Source: an uncultured Pelagibacteraceae bacterium
GTDB taxonomy: Bacteria; Pseudomonadota; Alphaproteobacteria; Pelagibacterales; Pelagibacteraceae
NCBI GenBank assembly: GCA_902608845.1
Contig: CACLPR010000003.1
Location: 1 to 58,926, forward strand
DNA: 58,926 nt
Direction: 5' to 3'
Shown here one piece after another: positions 9,360 through 17,619 of this stretch (positions within the stretch are counted from its first letter, which is position 1; each line of letters begins with the position of its first letter). The position numbers were made by a program, and so were the translations under genes. The notes under the pieces were generated by a model, which saw only the letters and a program-made list of their open reading frames with translations, was not told the DNA's origin and did not search any database.

Positions 9360-10037
9360 ATGTCTCTATTAAAGAAAATATTTGGCACATTAACTGAAAA
9401 ACCTTGGGAACAAGACCAAGCAGTAATTGATAGTGGTCACTCTGGAAAAACATTTGAAATCTCAAATCAAATGTCAGCTGTTATTATTATTTTTGGCGTA
9501 AGTACAACTTTATTTAGTTTAATATTCACTGGCTATCTTTACTCACTACCCCCGGAACAGGATACGACTTTTATATTGAAGACAAATTTACTTTGGATAA
9601 ACACACTGGTCTTAATTCTAGTAACAATATTTTTTAGTAGAATAAGCAAAGATTTAAAAAATGGAATTACAAACACAATAAAAAGAAATTTAATTTATGT
9701 AGGTGCTTTGAGTTATATATTTTTATTTCTACAGTTAGCTTTATGGTATCAACTTATGAAAAGTGGAAATTTTGTTTCAACCAATACATATTTTTCATCT
9801 TATTATTTCTTTACTGCATTACATGGTATTCATCTATTAGGTGGTCTCTATTTCTGGGGCAAAGTAAGTTCAAAAATTTTTAAATTAGAAGAGAAAGATT
9901 ATAACAAAGAAGAAAAAAGTATTAATGCTCTTTCGTTATACTGGTTATTTTTATTTATAGTTTGGCTAGTTTTCTTTACAATAATGTTCGCATACAATGA
10001 TACTGTTATAGAATTCTGTAAATCTTTAATTGCATAG
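9360..10037 (+). CDS. Cytochrome c oxidase subunit III-like protein (stand-alone)
   Basis: A 225-residue integral membrane protein with five predicted helices and the subunit III signature ALHGIHLLGG near residues 158-167, so it belongs to the heme-copper oxidase subunit III family. It is not part of the coxBAC run, where another subunit III gene occurs, but stands alone and divergent from Sco. Possible roles are an alternative subunit III, half of a split subunit III pair as in some rhizobial oxidases, or an assembly factor. The 63-residue protein on the other strand ends 1 base after it. Confidence 0.75.
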   Translation: MSLLKKIFGTLTEKPWEQDQAVIDSGHSGKTFEISNQMSAVIIIFGVSTTLFSLIFTGYLYSLPPEQDTTFILKTNLLWINTLVLILVTIFFSRISKDLKNGITNTIKRNLIYVGALSYIFLFLQLALWYQLMKSGNFVSTNTYFSSYYFFTALHGIHLLGGLYFWGKVSSKIFKLEEKDYNKEEKSINALSLYWLFLFIVWLVFFTIMFAYNDTVIEFCKSLIA

Positions 10038-10038
10038 T

Positions 10039-10230
10039 TTATAAAAATAAAACTAACACTGATCCAAACACTGCAATTATAATTAAAAGTATATTTACTG
10101 ATCTTAGATATCTTTTAGTTTCAGGTTTTGTCTCTCCCTTAGAAAATCTTCCTGCGCCTAAAGAAATTACAAAATAGAACGCTAAAACCAAAGCAAGAAT
10201 TGTTATTAAAATACCTAATTTACCAAGCAT
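10039..10230 (-). CDS. Small two-helix membrane protein near the cox genes
   Basis: A 63-residue protein with two hydrophobic helices (about 5-25 and 45-63) joined by a charged loop containing KGETKPETKR. I do not recognise a family with certainty. The layout resembles HIG1-type 'twin transmembrane' proteins, which associate with cytochrome oxidase in mitochondria and alphaproteobacteria, but the conserved HIG1 residues are not clearly present. Position between an oxidase subunit III-like gene and coxB supports an oxidase-related role by context only. Confidence 0.6.
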   Translation of the reverse strand: MLGKLGILITILALVLAFYFVISLGAGRFSKGETKPETKRYLRSVNILLIIIAVFGSVLVLFL

Positions 10231-10266
10231 AAATATATTGATTATATTAGTATAATTAATATGTTT

Positions 10267-10283
10267 TATGACATTTTGTCATA
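10267..10283. promoter_or_regulatory. Perfect 7-base inverted repeat upstream of coxB
   Basis: TATGACA and TGTCATA are separated by three T residues in the 87-base divergent gap between the 63-residue protein gene and coxB. A TATAAT hexamer at 10251-10256 could be the coxB -10 element, which would place the repeat at the very start of the transcript, as an operator or a 5' hairpin. It does not fit the CRP or FNR half-site consensus. Confidence 0.45.
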
Positions 10284-10317
10284 GGTATTTATAGGATTAT
10301 TCTTCTATATAAGCTCT

Positions 10318-11154
10318 ATGCATGCAGGAATAATTTTTTTATTAGTAATCATTGGATCTGTCTTATTTCATATTTTTACCCCTTGGTACTGGACTGATAT
10401 AGCATCAAATTGGGGTGGAATGGACGATACTATAACTCTTACTTTTTGGGTAGGTGGAGGAGTATTTGTAGCTGTTTGTCTATTTATGATTTACTGCGTT
10501 TTTAGATACTCACATAAAGAAGATAGAAGAGCAGAATATAAACCTGAGGATAAAAAATTAGAAAAAATTTTAACATGGGCAACAACTCTAGGAGTTGCTG
10601 CCTTACTAGCACCTGGTCTAATTATTTGGAATCAATATGTTAATGTTCCAAAGAATGCAATTGAAGTTGATGTCATGGCATGGCAATGGGGATGGCAGTA
10701 TAGACTACCTGGTGCAGATGGAAAATTAGGAACCACACAAGTAAGAAACATTGCAGACAATAATCCATTTGGCATTAACCCAGATGATCCGTTTGGAAGA
10801 GATGATATAATGGTTGAGAGTGATGTTATAAATTTAGAAAATAATAGACCAGTAAAAATTTTATTGAGATCAGTAGACGTACTTCATAATTGGTATGTTC
10901 CACAATTTAGAGCAAAAATGGATGCGGTTCCAGGAACGGTTACTTTCTATTGGTTTGAACCTAACAAAGTAGGTGAATACGAAGTGTTATGCGCCGAGTA
11001 CTGTGGTGTTGGACACTACGCAATGAGAGGTGGTGTTGAGGTCCAAGATAAAGCTGACTATGAAGTTTGGCTAAGCGAGCAAGAAACTTTTGAGCAATTA
11101 TCTGCCAGATATGAAAAATTAAACGTAGATGGGAACAAATTGGCCAAAAAATAA
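10318..11154 (+). CDS. coxB: Cytochrome c oxidase subunit II (CuA)
   Basis: Subunit II accepts electrons from cytochrome c through its CuA centre. The CuA ligands are complete: H190 in DVLHNW, then C225, E227, C229, H233 and M236 in CAEYCGVGHYAM, with the aromatic MAWQWGWQY entry patch at 120-128. Three hydrophobic segments (about 3-20, 41-62, 86-107) precede the periplasmic domain; the first may be an uncleaved signal. An in-frame stop at 10282 and no other ATG fix the start. First gene of the oxidase operon. Confidence 0.95.
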   Translation: MHAGIIFLLVIIGSVLFHIFTPWYWTDIASNWGGMDDTITLTFWVGGGVFVAVCLFMIYCVFRYSHKEDRRAEYKPEDKKLEKILTWATTLGVAALLAPGLIIWNQYVNVPKNAIEVDVMAWQWGWQYRLPGADGKLGTTQVRNIADNNPFGINPDDPFGRDDIMVESDVINLENNRPVKILLRSVDVLHNWYVPQFRAKMDAVPGTVTFYWFEPNKVGEYEVLCAEYCGVGHYAMRGGVEVQDKADYEVWLSEQETFEQLSARYEKLNVDGNKLAKK

Positions 11155-11184
11155 CAATTTATTAATTTAAAAAAAAATATATAT

Positions 11185-11190
11185 AGAGGA
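11185..11190 (+). promoter_or_regulatory. Shine-Dalgarno site of coxA
   Basis: AGAGGA lies 7 bases before the coxA ATG in the 43-base gap after coxB. A clear purine-rich site is uncommon in this window, where most starts overlap the gene before, so it both supports the start and suggests strong initiation for the catalytic subunit. Confidence 0.6.
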
Positions 11191-11197
11191 TAAAATT

Positions 11198-13036
11198 ATG
11201 TCAGACGAATACGATAACAATAAATCATATCAAACCCAGTCATCAGAAGTTATGGATGGTTCAACTGGTTCTGTGAATCCAGATATTGATTATGTAAGAC
11301 CAGCAGAAGTTGGTGAGCAAGATTTATATCATGGACATAGTTTTATCGAAAAATGGGTTTTTTGCCAGGATGCAAAAGTTATTGGAGTACAATATTTCTT
11401 AACAGCAGTATTTACTGGAATTGTAGGTCTAATTTTATCTTGGTTAATGAGACTTCAATTAGGTTTTCCAGAATTAGCAGGTTTCATGACAGCAGAACAT
11501 TATTATCAATTTGTAACTATGCATGGAATGATCATGGTAGTTTATTTTTTAACTGCACTATTTCTTGGAGGCTTTGGAAATTATCTAATTCCACTCATGG
11601 TAGGAGCAAGAGATATGGTTTTCCCTTATGTCAATATGCTTAGCTTCTGGATGTTCTTTGTTGCAGTTGCAGTTTTAATGGCAAGTTTCTTTGTTCCGGG
11701 TGGACCAACAGGAGCAGGATGGACCTTGTATCCTCCACAAACTATTTTAGAAGGGACTCCTGGATCAGGTATGGGAATACTTTTGATGCTTATATCTTTA
11801 TCTTTATTTGTAATTGGTTTCACAATGGGCGGACTAAATTATATGATTACAATTCTTCAAGCTAGAACTAGAGGAATGACTTTAATGAGAATGCCCTTAA
11901 CAGTTTGGGGTATATTCACAGCAACTGTACTAGCCATGTTAGCATTTCCAGCACTACTAGTTAGTGCAATAATGATGACATTAGATAAGGTTCTACAAAC
12001 AAGTTTCTTTATGCCAACAATTTTAAAGGCAGGTGAGGTTCTTGAATATGGTGGAGGAAGCCCAATACTTTTCCAACACTTGTTTTGGTTCTTTGGACAC
12101 CCTGAAGTTTACATTGTTGCATTACCTGCATTTGGAATAGTTTCAGACCTGATATCAGTCCATGCAAGAAAAAACATATTTGGTTACAGAATGATGGTTT
12201 GGGCTATTGTTGGTATTGGAGGTTTAAGTTTCTTTGTATGGGCTCACCACATGTACGTTAGTGGAATGAACCCTTGGTTTGGATTTTTCTTTGCAACAAC
12301 GACATTAATTATTGCCGTTCCAACCGCCATGAAAGTTTATAACTGGATACTTACTTTATGGAGAGGGAATATTAGAATTAATACTGTGATGTTATGGTGC
12401 CTAGGATTTATAGTAACATTTGTAAATGGTGGAATTACTGGAATATTTTTAGGGAATGTTTCTGTTGATGTTCCATTATCTGATACATATTTTGTAATAG
12501 CTCACTTCCATATGGTCATGGGTATTGCACCATTAATGGTTATCATGGGTGCAGTTTATCATTGGTTCCCACTAGTAGCTGGAAAAATGCTACATGAAGG
12601 TCTAGGAAAATGGCACTTCTGGATTACTTTCTTAGGAGCTTATTCAATTTATTTCCCAATGCATTACTTAGGATTTATTGGAGTTCCAAGAAGATATTTT
12701 GAAATGTATGATAGTCCGTACATGACGTCTGCAGTTGGTATGAACGAATTTATAAGTATTGCAGCATTTATAGTTGGTGCAGCTCAGTTTATTTTAGTTT
12801 TCAATATCATTAAAACATTAAAAACAGGTAAAAAAGCTGAACAAAACCCTTGGAAAGCTAATTCACTTGAATGGTATACTTCTACTGTTCCACCAGAACA
12901 TGGTAACTTTGGTGAAAGACTTCCAGTTGTTCACAGATGGCCTTATGACTTTAGTGTTCCAGGTGCAAAGGATGACTTTATTCCACAAACAACAGCACCT
13001 AGCGAAGTAATACACACAGAAGTAGAGAAAACCTAA
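11198..13036 (+). CDS. coxA: Cytochrome c oxidase subunit I (aa3-type, A1 family)
   Basis: The catalytic subunit of a proton-pumping heme-copper oxidase. H109 in TMHGMIM and the HFH pair in IAHFHMVMG bind the hemes. HPEVY (301-305) supplies a CuB ligand, the proton-shuttle Glu and the cross-linked Tyr; HH at 350-351 completes CuB. D139 (GARDM) and N146 mark the D channel, and PTAMKV holds the K-channel Lys, so both channels are intact. At 612 residues it is longer than usual because of a hydrophilic N-terminal extension of about 60. The residue two before N146 is Tyr rather than the usual Arg. Confidence 0.96.
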   Translation: MSDEYDNNKSYQTQSSEVMDGSTGSVNPDIDYVRPAEVGEQDLYHGHSFIEKWVFCQDAKVIGVQYFLTAVFTGIVGLILSWLMRLQLGFPELAGFMTAEHYYQFVTMHGMIMVVYFLTALFLGGFGNYLIPLMVGARDMVFPYVNMLSFWMFFVAVAVLMASFFVPGGPTGAGWTLYPPQTILEGTPGSGMGILLMLISLSLFVIGFTMGGLNYMITILQARTRGMTLMRMPLTVWGIFTATVLAMLAFPALLVSAIMMTLDKVLQTSFFMPTILKAGEVLEYGGGSPILFQHLFWFFGHPEVYIVALPAFGIVSDLISVHARKNIFGYRMMVWAIVGIGGLSFFVWAHHMYVSGMNPWFGFFFATTTLIIAVPTAMKVYNWILTLWRGNIRINTVMLWCLGFIVTFVNGGITGIFLGNVSVDVPLSDTYFVIAHFHMVMGIAPLMVIMGAVYHWFPLVAGKMLHEGLGKWHFWITFLGAYSIYFPMHYLGFIGVPRRYFEMYDSPYMTSAVGMNEFISIAAFIVGAAQFILVFNIIKTLKTGKKAEQNPWKANSLEWYTSTVPPEHGNFGERLPVVHRWPYDFSVPGAKDDFIPQTTAPSEVIHTEVEKT

Positions 13037-13046
13037 GAGAAAAAAA

Positions 13047-13757
13047 ATGTCTGAGCAAAAAATAGACGGCTTCGAACTTAAACCTGGGTTTAAGGGCATG
13101 GCGTCTGACACTGGTTCAGACCAAACAATGTTTAAAGGTGTGCATTGGGGCAAAGCCATGATGTGGATCTTTTTATTGAGTGATACTTTTGTATTTAGCT
13201 GTTTTTTAATTTCTTATATGAAAGGTAGAGGATCAACAATTGTTGATTGGCCTAACACTAGTGAAGTTTTTTCTTTATATGTTGGAGGTGTACCTGTACC
13301 ACTTTTACTTATTGCGATAATGACTTTTGTATTGATCACAAGTAGTGGAACAATGGCTTTAGCGGTGAAATATGGTTACGAAAAAAATCGTAAAATGTGT
13401 GGTTGGCTAATTCTAGCTACTGCTGTAGGTGGTCTTACTTTTGTAGGAATGCAAGTGTTTGAGTGGTCTAAATTAATTCATGAAGGTGTTAGACCTTGGG
13501 GAAATCCTTTTGGTGCATCACAGTTTGGTTCTTTCTTTTTTATGATAACAGGTTTCCATGGTTTCCATGTCTCAATTGGGGTAATTTTCTTATTTATTTA
13601 TACTTATAAAGTTTTCGCTGGTCATTATGAAAGTAAAAAAAGAGGCTGGTTTACTAAAATGAAAGGGGATTATGTTGAAATTGAAATATTAGGTCTTTAT
13701 TGGCACTTCGTAGATCTAGTTTGGGTTTTCATTTTCGCATTTTTCTATTTGTGGTAA
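13047..13757 (+). CDS. coxC: Cytochrome c oxidase subunit III
   Basis: A 236-residue subunit III with five predicted helices. Family motifs are ITGFHGFHVSIG near residues 166-177 and the C-terminal GLYWHFVDLVWVFIF. The shorter, five-helix form resembles quinol-oxidase-type subunit III. It follows coxA by 10 bases. Together with the gene at 9360 it makes two subunit III family members in the window; this one is in the operon and is presumably the structural subunit. Confidence 0.92.
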   Translation: MSEQKIDGFELKPGFKGMASDTGSDQTMFKGVHWGKAMMWIFLLSDTFVFSCFLISYMKGRGSTIVDWPNTSEVFSLYVGGVPVPLLLIAIMTFVLITSSGTMALAVKYGYEKNRKMCGWLILATAVGGLTFVGMQVFEWSKLIHEGVRPWGNPFGASQFGSFFFMITGFHGFHVSIGVIFLFIYTYKVFAGHYESKKRGWFTKMKGDYVEIEILGLYWHFVDLVWVFIFAFFYLW

Positions 13758-13765
13758 AATAAAAT

Positions 13766-14125
13766 ATGGAAGAAACTAACAAAATGAACGAGACAACTAA
13801 AAAAGATGAGCAAACAAGCACTCAAAAGATAGGAATTTATCTTTGGATTTGGTTGTTATTATTTGTTCTAAGTTTTTTTTCGTACATGGTTGACTGGTAC
13901 CAATTTCAAGGAATGTTGAGATGGTCATTAATATTATTCTTTATGTTTTTAAAAGCAGGGTTAATTATGGCTTTTTTCATGCACTTATTTTGGGAAAGAT
14001 ACGCTTTAGTAAATGTTCTGTTATGGCCAATGACAGCAATTGCCTGTTTTATATTTTTAATGACTGCAGAATTTAAATATACACTGTTTTCCAGATTTTT
14101 TTATTTTGTAGTAGGGGGAGCTTAA
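13766..14125 (+). CDS. Prokaryotic cytochrome c oxidase subunit IV family protein
   Basis: A 119-residue protein with a charged N-terminal tail (1-22) and three hydrophobic helices. KAGLIMAFFMHLFWER in the second helix is the signature of the small subunit IV (CoxD/CyoD-like) family that helps assemble the CuB centre. It lies 8 bases after coxC and 1 base before the next small gene, clearly in the oxidase operon. The initiator ATG is supported by the coxC stop just upstream; an internal Met at residue 7 is a weaker alternative. Confidence 0.82.
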   Translation: MEETNKMNETTKKDEQTSTQKIGIYLWIWLLLFVLSFFSYMVDWYQFQGMLRWSLILFFMFLKAGLIMAFFMHLFWERYALVNVLLWPMTAIACFIFLMTAEFKYTLFSRFFYFVVGGA

Positions 14126-14126
14126 T

Positions 14127-14390
14127 ATGGACGCTTACGGATACTTAGCTTTTTTCTTAATTTTATTTGTTTTTTTTATTTATATTGTTTGGTTTGGTTA
14201 TTCGGTAAAAGTTGAAAACCAAAAAGAACAAGGTGATAAAGTCACAATAAATCCTTACGATCAAATACCTTTAAGTAGAAGATTAATTGATAAGAAAAAC
14301 AGTAAAGTAGGTATATTCGATCTTGGTAATCATATTTTAATAGCAGGCGTTATATTACTTGTAATATTTGTTTCACTGAATGTCGAGTAA
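14127..14390 (+). CDS. Small membrane protein in the oxidase operon, unknown function
   Basis: An 87-residue protein with one helix at about 5-25, a polar middle with NPYDQIPLSRRLIDKK, and a second helix at about 66-84. I do not recognise the family. It sits one base after the subunit IV gene and two bases before ctaB, so it is almost certainly cotranslated with the oxidase. An accessory subunit or an assembly factor is the natural guess, but nothing in the sequence proves it. Confidence 0.7.
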   Translation: MDAYGYLAFFLILFVFFIYIVWFGYSVKVENQKEQGDKVTINPYDQIPLSRRLIDKKNSKVGIFDLGNHILIAGVILLVIFVSLNVE

Positions 14391-14392
14391 CA

Positions 14393-15307
14393 GTGACTAC
14401 AAATACAATTAAAAAAAAATCAGTTTATATTAGCCCTATTTCGTATTTAAAATATTTATTATTGTTGATGAAACCAAGGGTAATGTCTTTGGTCATCTTT
14501 ACTTGTGCTGTTGGATTATTAACAGCCCCAGTTTCAGTTTCATTTCTTAATTCAATAGTTGCAATATTTTTTGTGACAATGGGTGCGGGTGCAGCTGGTG
14601 CCTTAAATATGTGGTACGAAGCAGACCTTGATAAATTAATGACCAGAACATGTTTAAGACCAATTCCTACTGGAAAAGTAAATAGGGAACATGCTTTATT
14701 ATTTGGAACAGTATTATCGATGGTATCTGTAGTTGGGCTTTACTATTTTTCCAATTTAACATCAGCTATTTTATTATCAACAACGATCGCATTTTACGTC
14801 TTTGTCTACACGATATGGCTAAAGAGAAAAACTCCTCAAAATATTGTTATAGGAGGCGCATCAGGTGCATTGCCACCTGTTATAGGCTGGACTATAGCAA
14901 CCAACTCATTAACATTAGAACCAATAACATTTTTCTTAATCATTTTCTTTTGGACCCCATCTCATTTTTGGGCATTGAGCCTTTATAAAGCAGACGACTA
15001 TCAGAAAGCTAAAATTCCTATGTTACCTATTACTAATGGTATTGAGGAAACTAAGAAAAATATATTTGTTTATTCTTTAATAATGTTACCAGTAGTTATT
15101 TTGCCTTATTATATTGGTTTTGCAGGTGAAACATTCTTAATAGTTTCATTATTACTTACCTTTTACTACAACTATGTTTGTTATGATCTTCTTAAGTTCA
15201 AAAAAAATAAATTTGAAATAAAGAAGGCTAAAAAGGTATTTTCTTACTCAATTTTTTACTTATTTTTGCTTTTTGTCTTATTTTTGGTAGACCAGATTAT
15301 AAAATAA
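14393..15307 (+). CDS. ctaB: Protoheme IX farnesyltransferase (heme O synthase)
   Basis: CtaB converts heme B to heme O, the first step to the heme A used by the aa3 oxidase. It is a 304-residue UbiA-superfamily membrane protein with LLMKPRVMSLV at about 24-34, NMWYEADLDKLMTRT near 73-87 as the first Asp-rich motif, and YKADDYQKAKIPM as the second. The start is GTG two bases after the preceding stop; the first in-frame ATG would remove conserved N-terminal residues. No cox11 (ctaG) lies beside it, unlike many alphaproteobacteria. Confidence 0.93.
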   Translation: MTTNTIKKKSVYISPISYLKYLLLLMKPRVMSLVIFTCAVGLLTAPVSVSFLNSIVAIFFVTMGAGAAGALNMWYEADLDKLMTRTCLRPIPTGKVNREHALLFGTVLSMVSVVGLYYFSNLTSAILLSTTIAFYVFVYTIWLKRKTPQNIVIGGASGALPPVIGWTIATNSLTLEPITFFLIIFFWTPSHFWALSLYKADDYQKAKIPMLPITNGIEETKKNIFVYSLIMLPVVILPYYIGFAGETFLIVSLLLTFYYNYVCYDLLKFKKNKFEIKKAKKVFSYSIFYLFLLFVLFLVDQIIK

Positions 15308-15348
15308 ATAATCCTATTTATTTTATAGGAAAATGGTAAAAAAAATTC

Positions 15349-16719
15349 ATGAGATACGTAAGTACAAGAGATAATTCAAAAGAATACAGTTTTGAAGATG
15401 TTTTTATCAAAGGTTTAGCTGATGATGGTGGACTTTATGTACCTACATCTTTAAAAAAATTTAGTCCAGATGAATTGTCAGAGCTTAAAAATCTTAATTA
15501 TAATGATTTATCTACTGAAATAATTAATCAATTTTCATCAGATTTTATCCCTAAAGATTATCTTTCATCATTAATTAATAAATCTTATTCAACTTTCAGA
15601 GAAAAAGATGTTGTTAAAATTTCAAATGTAGGTGATTTGAAGCTATTAGAGTTATTTCATGGCCCAACATTAGCATTTAAAGATATTGCTATGCAGTTCA
15701 TTGGAAATTTATACGAGTATTATTTAAGTAAGAATAATAAAAAAATTAATATTGTTGTGGCTACATCAGGTGATACAGGAGCTGCTGCTATAGATGCAAT
15801 TAAAGGCAAATCAAACTTAAATATTTTTGTCTTACATCCTAATAATAGAATTTCACCAGTACAAAGAAAGTTAATGACAACAGTTGAGGATGAAAATGTT
15901 TTCAATATTGCAATTGAAGGAAATTTTGACGATTGCCAGAATATAGTAAAACAAATGTTTTCAGATCTTGATTTTTCAAAATCTATTAATATGTCTGGAG
16001 TAAATTCAATTAACTGGGCAAGAATAATTGCCCAAGCAGTTTATTACTTTTATACTTATTTTAAAATTAATGAAGATAAGCCGATTTCATTTTCAGTTCC
16101 CACAGGAAACTTTGGAGATGTTTTTGCAGGCTATCTTGCAAAAGAAATGGGATTACCAATAGATAAACTTATCGTTGCAACAAATGAGAATGATATTTTG
16201 CACAGGGCAATTTCTAAAGGTGATTATGTTTCAAAAAAAGTAAAAGAAACACTTTCTCCAAGTATGGATATTCAATTAGCAAGTAATTTTGAAAGATTAA
16301 TTTATTATGTAAATAGTTCTAATTCTGAAATTACATCAGATATAATGAAAAAAATTAAGCAAAATGAATACCAAATAGACAAATCAAACTTAGATATCAT
16401 TCAAAAGGATTTTGTTTCAGAAAGCTGTGACGAAGACGAAACTTTAGAAATAATTAAAGAAAATTTTTATAAAAATGATATCATTTTAGACCCACACACT
16501 GCAGTTGGAGTAGGGGCTGCACATAAACTATCATTTAATGACTGTGTAGTTTTATCTACTGCTCATCCATGCAAATTTCCAGCTGCTACAGATAATGCTA
16601 TAAATAAACATGAAGAACTACCTAAAGAGCTTCAATATGTTCATGGTAAAGAGGAAATTTTTCAACTATTAGAAAATGATACAGAAGCAGTAAAAAATTT
16701 TGTTAAAAGTAAATTATGA
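15349..16719 (+). CDS. thrC: Threonine synthase
   Basis: ThrC makes threonine from O-phosphohomoserine with PLP. The 456-residue product has the N-terminal RYVSTR start typical of the long form, the PLP lysine K111 in GPTLAFKDIA, and a glycine-rich TSGDTGAAA phosphate loop. Its partner thrB lies 900 bases on, on the opposite strand. It overlaps the following peroxiredoxin gene by 4 bases. A weak 6-base hairpin sits about 18 bases before its ATG. Confidence 0.95.
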   Translation: MRYVSTRDNSKEYSFEDVFIKGLADDGGLYVPTSLKKFSPDELSELKNLNYNDLSTEIINQFSSDFIPKDYLSSLINKSYSTFREKDVVKISNVGDLKLLELFHGPTLAFKDIAMQFIGNLYEYYLSKNNKKINIVVATSGDTGAAAIDAIKGKSNLNIFVLHPNNRISPVQRKLMTTVEDENVFNIAIEGNFDDCQNIVKQMFSDLDFSKSINMSGVNSINWARIIAQAVYYFYTYFKINEDKPISFSVPTGNFGDVFAGYLAKEMGLPIDKLIVATNENDILHRAISKGDYVSKKVKETLSPSMDIQLASNFERLIYYVNSSNSEITSDIMKKIKQNEYQIDKSNLDIIQKDFVSESCDEDETLEIIKENFYKNDIILDPHTAVGVGAAHKLSFNDCVVLSTAHPCKFPAATDNAINKHEELPKELQYVHGKEEIFQLLENDTEAVKNFVKSKL

Positions 16720-17201
16720 GACTAAAGGTTAAAGACCAAATCCCAGATGCAAAAATCTTCCATTTAGTCGATGGTGAACCCAAGGAACAAAATATATCTG
16801 AGGTTTTAGGATCAAAAAAAATAATATTATTTGGATTACCAGGTGCATTTACCGCGACATGCTCCAAGTTTCACTTGCCAGGTTATGTTAAAAATGCTCA
16901 ACAAATAATAGATAAAGGAATTGATAAAATATTTTGTTTAGCTGTTAATGATCCATATGTGATGAATGCTTGGGGGGAGGCCAACAATATAGGAGAAAAT
17001 ATAACTATGTTAGCTGATCCTTATTTATCATTTACAAAGTTAATTGGTGCCGAAGTCGACAGAAATTCAAAAGGTATGGGTATCAGATCAAGCCGTTATG
17101 CAATGGTTATAGAAAATCTTCAAGTTCAAAATATCCAAGAAGAAGAAGAAACTAAAAATTGTGGAATATCCTCTGCAGAGAGAATTTTAGATATTATTTA
17201 G
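16716..17201 (+). CDS. Peroxiredoxin, Prx5-type
   Basis: A 161-residue thiol peroxidase of the atypical Prx5 family. The peroxidatic cysteine is C49 in PGAFTATC, which satisfies the PxxxTxxC motif, and NDPYVMNAWG is a Prx5 signature. A second Cys near the C-terminus (KNCGIS) might act in resolution. Its ATG overlaps thrC by 4 bases, and its 3' end overlaps convergent rnhA by 8. Cytoplasmic, with glutaredoxin or glutathione as the probable reductant. Confidence 0.88.
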   Translation: MRLKVKDQIPDAKIFHLVDGEPKEQNISEVLGSKKIILFGLPGAFTATCSKFHLPGYVKNAQQIIDKGIDKIFCLAVNDPYVMNAWGEANNIGENITMLADPYLSFTKLIGAEVDRNSKGMGIRSSRYAMVIENLQVQNIQEEEETKNCGISSAERILDII

Positions 17202-17619
17202 AATTAGCAGCTTCTCTTGCGATTAAATCAACTTCATTATTTAATTTATCTATCGAATGGCCTTTTACCCAACTCCATTTTATATTAAATTCACTAGTCA
17301 TAAGATCTAATTCAGTCCAGAGTTCTTTATTTTTTACAGGTTGTTTATTTGCAGTTTTCCAACCATTTTTCTTCCAATTATGTATCCACTCTGTAATTCC
17401 GGACTTTACATATTTAGAGTCTGTAAAAATCTGAACACTGCTTCCTTTAGGAATTTTCTTAAGAGCCTTTATTGGAGCAAGTAATTCCATTTGATTATTA
17501 GTGGTATCTTTTTTGCTACCTTTTATTCGGGTTTTCTTTTCATCTTCTATAATGATTGCAGCCCACCCACCATTTCCTGGATTTCCCAAACATGACCCAT
17601 CAGTATAAATCCTTATCAT
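17194..17619 (-). CDS. rnhA: Ribonuclease HI
   Basis: RNase HI cleaves the RNA strand of RNA-DNA hybrids. The 141-residue protein has the full active site: D7 in YTDGS, E45 in QMELLA, D67 in FTDSKYV and D131 in NNEVDLIA, plus the basic handle region WKKNGWKT. It is the last gene of the long minus-strand run and overlaps thrB by one base (TAATG). RNase HII is encoded separately at 33242-33820. Confidence 0.95.
   Translation of the reverse strand: MIRIYTDGSCLGNPGNGGWAAIIIEDEKKTRIKGSKKDTTNNQMELLAPIKALKKIPKGSSVQIFTDSKYVKSGITEWIHNWKKNGWKTANKQPVKNKELWTELDLMTSEFNIKWSWVKGHSIDKLNNEVDLIAREAANSK

Noticed and set aside
11353..11643. Plus-strand frame of 96 codons within coxA
   Set aside because: It lies in another frame wholly inside coxA, which has complete catalytic motifs; the product has no recognisable pattern.
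12863..13159. Minus-strand frame across the coxA/coxC junction
   Set aside because: Antisense shadow of two well-supported oxidase genes, with no start context of its own.
15312..15330. Hairpin TCCTAT / ATAGGA between ctaB and thrC as a terminator or riboswitch
   Set aside because: Only six pairs, A/T-rich, followed by A-rich sequence and no U tract; too weak to call, and the 41-base gap is too small for a riboswitch.
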